DNA from: Flavobacteriales bacterium
GTDB lineage: Bacteria > Bacteroidota > Bacteroidia > Flavobacteriales_E > Vicingaceae
Length of the DNA: 64,000 nt
Direction: 5' to 3'
NCBI GenBank assembly: GCA_018608405.1
Contig: JABAZP010000023.1
Span: 124,001-188,000 of the forward strand
Both the position numbers and the translations under genes were made by a program. This document shows, piece by piece, positions 62,440 to 64,000 of the stretch. The notes below the pieces were generated by a model. It did no database searches, had not been told where the DNA came from, and saw only the letters and a list, made by a program, of their open reading frames with translations. The first letter of the stretch is position 1; every line of letters starts with the position of its first letter.

Positions 62440-63207
62440 ATGGCGTTAGCATTAAAAAAGCCACTAGTTTTTTTTGATTTAGAAACCACAGGAGTTGATG
62501 TAGCTAAAGATAGAATTGTTGAAATATCAATTTTAAAGTTACATCCAGATGGAAAGAAGGAAGTTAAAACTCGCAGAGTCAATCCGGAAATGCCAATACC
62601 AAAAGGATCCTCTGAGATTCATGGAATTTATGATGAAGATGTAAAGGATGAGCCGACATTTAAGTCGATGGCAAAAAGTTTGGCTGTTTTTATTGGGAAT
62701 AGCGATTTGGCAGGGTTTAATTCTAACAAGTTTGATGTACCGTTGTTGGCCGAAGAATTTCTTAGAGTAGGAGTAGATTTTGAGATTGACAGTAGGAATT
62801 TAGTTGACGTCCAAAATATTTTTCACAAACTCGAACAGCGAACTTTGGTGGCTGCTTATAAATTCTATTGTGGAAAGGATCTTACCAACGCACACAGTGC
62901 CGAAGCTGATAATATTGCAACATATGAAGTTTTAGAAGCCCAAATCGAACGGTACGACGAACTAGAAAATAATGTGAACTTTTTATCTGAATTCTCGAAG
63001 AGGACTAACAATGTGGACTTAATGGGTCGAATTGTTTTCAATGAAGATAATGTAGAGGTATTTAACTTTGGCAAACACAAAGGAACTCCAGTTTCTCAAG
63101 TTCTAGAAAGAGATCCTTCTTACTATAAATGGATGATGAATGGAGGCTTTCCTTTATATACAAAGAAAGTTCTCACAGCAATCAAACTAAGATCTTTTAA
63201 CCAGTAG
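62440..63207 (+). CDS. DnaQ-type 3'-5' exonuclease
   Basis: 255 residues. The DEDD exonuclease domain has Exo I VFFDLETTGVD, Exo II LAGFNSNKFDVPLL and Exo III NAHSAEADNIATYEVL (histidine type, DEDDh). The C-terminal ~60 residues (NFGKHKGTPVSQVLERDPSYYKWMM) form the small domain often fused to such nucleases in Bacteroidota. Probably DNA repair or proofreading; not the polymerase III epsilon subunit for certain. The next gene begins 2 bp after its stop. Confidence 0.9.
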   Translation: MALALKKPLVFFDLETTGVDVAKDRIVEISILKLHPDGKKEVKTRRVNPEMPIPKGSSEIHGIYDEDVKDEPTFKSMAKSLAVFIGNSDLAGFNSNKFDVPLLAEEFLRVGVDFEIDSRNLVDVQNIFHKLEQRTLVAAYKFYCGKDLTNAHSAEADNIATYEVLEAQIERYDELENNVNFLSEFSKRTNNVDLMGRIVFNEDNVEVFNFGKHKGTPVSQVLERDPSYYKWMMNGGFPLYTKKVLTAIKLRSFNQ

Positions 63208-63209
63208 AA

Positions 63210-63821
63210 ATGAAAATCATTTGTATCGGTAGAAATTATCCCGCACACGCAAAGGAATTAAATAATCCTGTTCCCAAAGAGCCAGTTGTTTTCTTAAAAC
63301 CCGATACCGCTCTATTGCCTAAGAGCATGCCATTTTTTTATCCTAGCTTTTCTAAAGATATTCATTATGAGGCAGAACTTGTGGTGAAGATAGACCGAGT
63401 AGGTAAAAACATCAGTCAAAAGTTTGCACACAAATACTACTCTGAACTTTCAGTGGGTATCGACTTTACAGCAAGAGATTTGCAGCAGGAATGCAAAGAA
63501 AAGGGCCTTCCTTGGGAACGAGCTAAAGCCTTTGATGGATCAGCACCAGTTGGAAGATTTATTGGAAAAGATAAGTTTCAAACCTTAAGTGATTTGAATT
63601 TTTCATTAAAAATAAATGGAGAGCTCAAACAGCAGGGAAACACAGGAAATATGCTATTCTCAATTGATGCAATTATCGCATATGTTTCTCAATTTTTTAC
63701 CTTGAAGATTGGCGACTTGATATTCACAGGAACGCCCGAAGGAGTTGGACCAATTGCAATTAATGATTCATTCGAGGCTTTTCTTGAAGGTGAGAAAGTT
63801 CTTGACTTAAAGATTAAGTGA
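63210..63821 (+). CDS. Fumarylacetoacetate hydrolase family protein
   Basis: 203 residues, the short single-domain type (acylpyruvase/fumarylpyruvate hydrolase-like). CIGRNYPAHAKELNNPVPKE at the start, the metal-binding Glu-x-Glu in HYEAELVVKI, the conserved Asp in GIDFTARDLQQ, and the GDLIFTGTPEGVGP motif. Cleaves C-C bonds in 2-oxoacid or acylpyruvate intermediates, possibly oxaloacetate decarboxylation. Overlaps the convergent saccharopine dehydrogenase-like gene by 8 nt. Confidence 0.9.
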   Translation: MKIICIGRNYPAHAKELNNPVPKEPVVFLKPDTALLPKSMPFFYPSFSKDIHYEAELVVKIDRVGKNISQKFAHKYYSELSVGIDFTARDLQQECKEKGLPWERAKAFDGSAPVGRFIGKDKFQTLSDLNFSLKINGELKQQGNTGNMLFSIDAIIAYVSQFFTLKIGDLIFTGTPEGVGPIAINDSFEAFLEGEKVLDLKIK

Positions 63822-64000
63822 CATCCTTTTCGGTAAAGCAAATTCCATAATCTTCTAGCTCTTTTAGAATAGGCTCATATATTGACTGTTTAATTGGAAT
63901 GTGAACTCCTGGTTCGTCAATTGTGCCATTCAAAATCTTTTTAGCTGTTATACCTACAGGTAAGCCCACAGTCTTGGCCATAGCAGTATGGGTCTGATCT
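63814..64000 (-). CDS. Saccharopine dehydrogenase-like protein, C-terminal end only
   Basis: The window holds only the last 61 codons, open at the edge. The translated end has AMAKTVGLPVGITAKKILNG and GVHIPIKQSIYEPILKELE, the C-terminal pattern of saccharopine dehydrogenase (glutamate-forming) or lysine-6-dehydrogenase-like reductases of lysine degradation. The stop TAA is at 63814-63816 and overlaps the convergent hydrolase gene. Which of the two activities applies needs the N-terminal part. Confidence 0.8.
   Translation of the reverse strand, partial: DQTHTAMAKTVGLPVGITAKKILNGTIDEPGVHIPIKQSIYEPILKELEDYGICFTEKDVT

Noticed and set aside
63210-63821. Functional pairing of the hydrolase with HPPD as the last step of tyrosine breakdown
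   Set aside because: The protein is the short generic family type and lies 37 kb from hppD with no homogentisate dioxygenase between them.
1-64000. CRISPR array, insertion sequence, prophage, toxin-antitoxin or defence island
   Set aside because: No regularly spaced direct repeats, transposase or integrase, phage structural genes or paired toxin/antitoxin frames were seen on either strand.

Overview
The window looks like chromosomal DNA of a Bacteroidota member, most likely a marine Flavobacteriales (Cryomorphaceae or Crocinitomicaceae-like). This rests on a GldH gliding lipoprotein, a type IX secretion (T9SS) type A C-terminal sorting domain, DUF3078, DUF4197, DUF5777 and DUF2141 proteins, a lysyl-tRNA synthetase with the long C-terminal tail seen in the phylum, AT-rich DNA, few Shine-Dalgarno sequences, and many upstream copies of the Bacteroidota -7 promoter box TAnnTTTG. 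The taxonomic call is inference from gene content.

Layout. 1-5.1 kb: RicT-like PSP1 protein, gldH, a class A penicillin-binding protein and the two subunits of a 3-oxoacid CoA-transferase. 5.1-14.9 kb: an outer-membrane DUF3078 protein, an MscS channel, a three-gene heme/beta-barrel operon, a PhoD-type phosphatase and several decayed genes. 15-24.5 kb: superoxide dismutase, TM2 protein, CPBP protease, dusB, a LolC-type permease with rbfA, a glycosyltransferase with an MsbA-type exporter, a chimeric OmpA fragment, and an adenylate cyclase fused to an HD domain. 24.7-33 kb: methylmalonyl-CoA epimerase, 4-hydroxyphenylpyruvate dioxygenase, lysS, a phosphoglucose/phosphomannose isomerase, rnc-fabF-acpP, a nitroreductase and purN. 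33-41.9 kb: dCMP deaminase, C-terminal protease, cation/proton antiporter, rseP, dxr and a von Willebrand A protein. 41.9-50.3 kb: an eight-gene, largely overlapping Wzx/Wzy-type polysaccharide operon. 50.4-58.7 kb: dgkA, tRNA-Phe, and an envelope operon from coaX through lptC to a PpiD/SurA-type foldase. 58.7-64 kb: kbl, a T9SS cargo, a 2-oxoacid dehydrogenase E2, an OmpA-like fragment, a DnaQ-type exonuclease, a fumarylacetoacetase-family hydrolase and the end of a saccharopine dehydrogenase-like gene.

Together the genes describe an aerobic heterotroph that breaks down amino acids and ketone bodies (CoA-transferase, HPPD, MCE, Kbl, E2, saccharopine dehydrogenase-like) and invests heavily in its envelope: LPS export, polysaccharide, lipoproteins, outer-membrane barrels, gliding/T9SS.

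No CRISPR array, insertion sequence, prophage or defence island was seen. The less ordinary signals are: at least three genes broken by nonsense or frameshift mutations with otherwise readable sequence; a chimeric OmpA ORF translationally coupled to the cyclase-HD protein; a four-cysteine insert in the penicillin-binding protein; a compact heme protein / barrel / diheme cytochrome operon; four convergent gene pairs whose stop codons overlap by exactly 4 nt; and several -7 boxes so close to the start codon that the mRNA should be leaderless or nearly so.
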